This document shows, piece after piece, positions 7,001 through 7,303 of a DNA stretch of 7,303 nt. The notes beneath the pieces are model-generated. The model made no database searches, was not told the origin of the DNA, and was given only the letters and a program-made list of their open reading frames with translations. The stretch is from Rhodothermia bacterium (GTDB lineage Bacteria; Bacteroidota; Rhodothermia; Rhodothermales; JABDKH01). Location: positions 1 to 7,303 of the forward strand of contig JAUIJQ010000154.1 of the NCBI GenBank assembly GCA_030431165.1, read 5' to 3'. Position 1 is the stretch's first letter. Each line of letters begins with the position of its first letter. A program made the translations under genes and the position numbers.

Positions 7001-7152
7001 TGTCGTCCATGTTTGAGGCGTTTACACAGGAGTCCACCGGAGCGTCGCGCGAGTTCGAAGGGTGCGGACTCGGCCTGACGCCAGGCGTGATTGGTGCTGG
7101 TGATCGTCGATGCAGCGCGTTGTCAGGGAGTCCGTCACACGTTCCATGTTGA
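4006..7152 (+). CDS. Two-component propeller sensor histidine kinase (Reg_prop/Y_Y_Y/HisKA/HATPase), frame broken at C-terminus
   Basis: This is a membrane sensor kinase of about 1048 residues. The GTG at 4006 is preferred because it gives a typical signal peptide (Arg5, hydrophobic core, cleavage near SHA|Q at residue 27); ATGs at 3964 and 3895 only add polar residues. Periplasmic part: about 14 two-component-propeller blades (residues about 42-630, repeated DG.LW.GT..GL motifs), enough for two seven-bladed propellers, then a Y_Y_Y domain (about 657-741). A membrane helix (about 749-765) leads to a coiled coil (about 773-840). HisKA has the H-box MTHEFRTP with phospho-acceptor His847. The HATPase domain shows the N-box NLIHNAIKF (Asn958, Asn962), G1 DTGVGM (Asp989), F-box FEAFTQES and G2 GCGLGLT (1019-1025). 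After 7080 the frame encodes 24 residues unlike any HATPase end, then stops. The remaining family features appear in another frame, so the stop at 7150-7152 is probably not the native end. No AraC-type output domain is present; a fused receiver may follow. The sensed ligand is unknown. Confidence 0.93.
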   Translation: MSTVRFPILLCGMLCAALTGLASVSHAQVADRAAEQFMVRSWQIEDGLPQNTVSGIAQTHDGYLWFATEEGLARFNGERFRVFDSANESAFEEIQSIRTLVVDGADNLWIGTDGAGLIKRAEGRFEVLDDELRATGAQVVALHVDGDNRVWASAATSGLWVYDGVSDARKVGLPDSAIVFAAVSDASGRVYAGTNVGVFAVDIVTGGFSIEPTAMRDEVKSLQIDSSNRLWASGRSGTFRIDETGEPVRQTSRIALSIRQDLDGRMWYGLDGAGLLVESADGEQRFTKDSGLTHNRVVSLFEDAEGSMWVGTEGGGVLQFSRGRFATYGEPEGLASDQILAVLAASDGTVWAGTEGHGLASISEDGIGSISSTDGLKDDIVTSLAEAPDGTIWVGTFFGGLSAVRNHKVVEHFDGDDGLPDGAVAALHPGRDGSLWVGTDGGVSRYDGHGFTTYDVNNGLGSNYITAIHEGHDGTLWIGTYDAGLYTLRDGTISGVDGVPESTILSIVEDDQELVWVSTIHDGVFVLDRGVRHQLSRLNGLPSNTIYSVVFDNADHVWMSSNKGLFAVSRTGALEDETLRVLKFGTLDGLRSVEFNGGVQPSASRDPDGGLWFPSIKGLVSTSADMANDIDVAPPLAIEGIRVNGESRQLDPASRGYLDLKPGEYKLEVDVAAITFRGHERVVIEYRLEGQDTQWSSIRSGQTITYTNLSPRDYRLQIRTVVGGMEGDVVGTPLELGVRLRPFFYEQPAFWALILLMTIAGSVAVHRLRVRRVRVVERARQRHLEQQVAERTQELRELNEQLEEKVEQQVTSFMKERRRYENSLLEARDRAEQSEALKDTLLTNMTHEFRTPISTIVGFSDILVLEADEQGREFLGYIRQSADRLLNTLTAIIDLSELESRAVSPRMTATSVTPIVADVVASFEDQVSPDAPLTFVVDSDTEMVAWVDPSLLRKIATNLIHNAIKFTDSGRIDVRLTHNESSVVLTVTDTGVGMHDDFMSSMFEAFTQESTGASREFEGCGLGLTPGVIGAGDRRCSALSGSPSHVPC

Positions 7153-7189
7153 GCAGGTATGGCTTGGCGAAATGTCCTCGATAGGCTAA
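7091..7189 (+). pseudogene. Out-of-frame continuation of the kinase ATPase domain
   Basis: In a frame shifted by +1 relative to the kinase, bases 7091-7186 encode LVLVIVDAARCQGVRHTFHVE and then QVWLGEMSSIG before a TAA (7187-7189). The VIVDAARCQG..HTFHVE part closely resembles the final strands of HATPase domains (typically ..I.V.S..G.GS.F.V..P). Just before it, in the third frame, bases 7080-7088 read ARR, as in the helix following GLGL in this family. Pieces of one expected domain end thus lie in different frames. This is best explained by several small deletions, either real gene decay or base errors. Confidence 0.6.
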
Positions 7190-7303
7190 TTGACAAGATA
7201 CTCATACGCGGGCTGGCTGAAGAAGCGAACGCACTGCGGGGCGTATTGATGCGCCTGTGTTCGACGTACTTGTTGACAAGGAGAGAAGGCAGGCTGGACG
7301 GGC
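7153..7303 (+). other. Open frame to window edge, possible degraded receiver-domain start
   Basis: The original kinase frame reopens after the TGA at 7150-7152 and stays open to the end of the window. It reads DKILI (7192-7206), then EEANALRGVLMRL (7219-7257). This loosely resembles the first strand and helix of a receiver domain, as expected at this place in a hybrid kinase. The acidic pair that should follow ILI is missing (RGLA instead), so the match is weak. An ATG at 7159 could also start an unrelated 48-codon partial frame. Confidence 0.25.

Overview
The window looks like a chromosomal segment from a GC-rich bacterium of the Bacteroidota/Rhodothermota type (Rhodothermales-like is my best guess). 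The inference rests on a periplasmic two-component-propeller + Y_Y_Y + histidine kinase protein, which is a hallmark architecture of those phyla, on an exported lipoprotein protease, and on gene starts without clear Shine-Dalgarno sequences. No rRNA, tRNA, CRISPR array or transposase is visible, so the placement is not secure.

Layout. Bases 1-389 (+) are the C-terminal receiver domain of a protein that begins before the window, probably a hybrid kinase or response regulator. It converges, with only 23 bases between, on glpD (413-1993, -), a full-length aerobic FAD-dependent glycerol-3-phosphate dehydrogenase. A 287-base gap (1994-2280) holds a strong intrinsic terminator for the gene upstream of glpD, so the two minus-strand genes are separate transcription units. 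Next is an S8 subtilisin-like protease made as a lipoprotein (2281-3702, -) with a complete Asp/His/Ser triad and an I9-type propeptide. A 303-base divergent intergenic region (3703-4005) follows. It carries a 10-bp inverted repeat overlapping the protease start codon, a third copy of the same core motif just before the kinase start, and three small hairpins. From 4006 (+) runs a large sensor kinase with signal peptide, about 14 propeller blades, Y_Y_Y domain, one membrane helix, coiled coil, HisKA and HATPase domains.

The kinase reading frame breaks immediately after the G2 box of its ATPase domain (about 7080). The expected end of the domain is recognisable in another frame, and the original frame reopens up to the window edge. 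This means either gene decay or base errors at the end of an assembly.

How the genes may work together: the sensor would detect a periplasmic ligand with its double propeller and signal through His847, possibly to a receiver fused downstream. Its divergent neighbour is an envelope protease, and a shared motif in the common promoter region makes co-regulation plausible but unproven. glpD feeds electrons from glycerol-3-phosphate into the quinone pool and has no evident link to the other genes.
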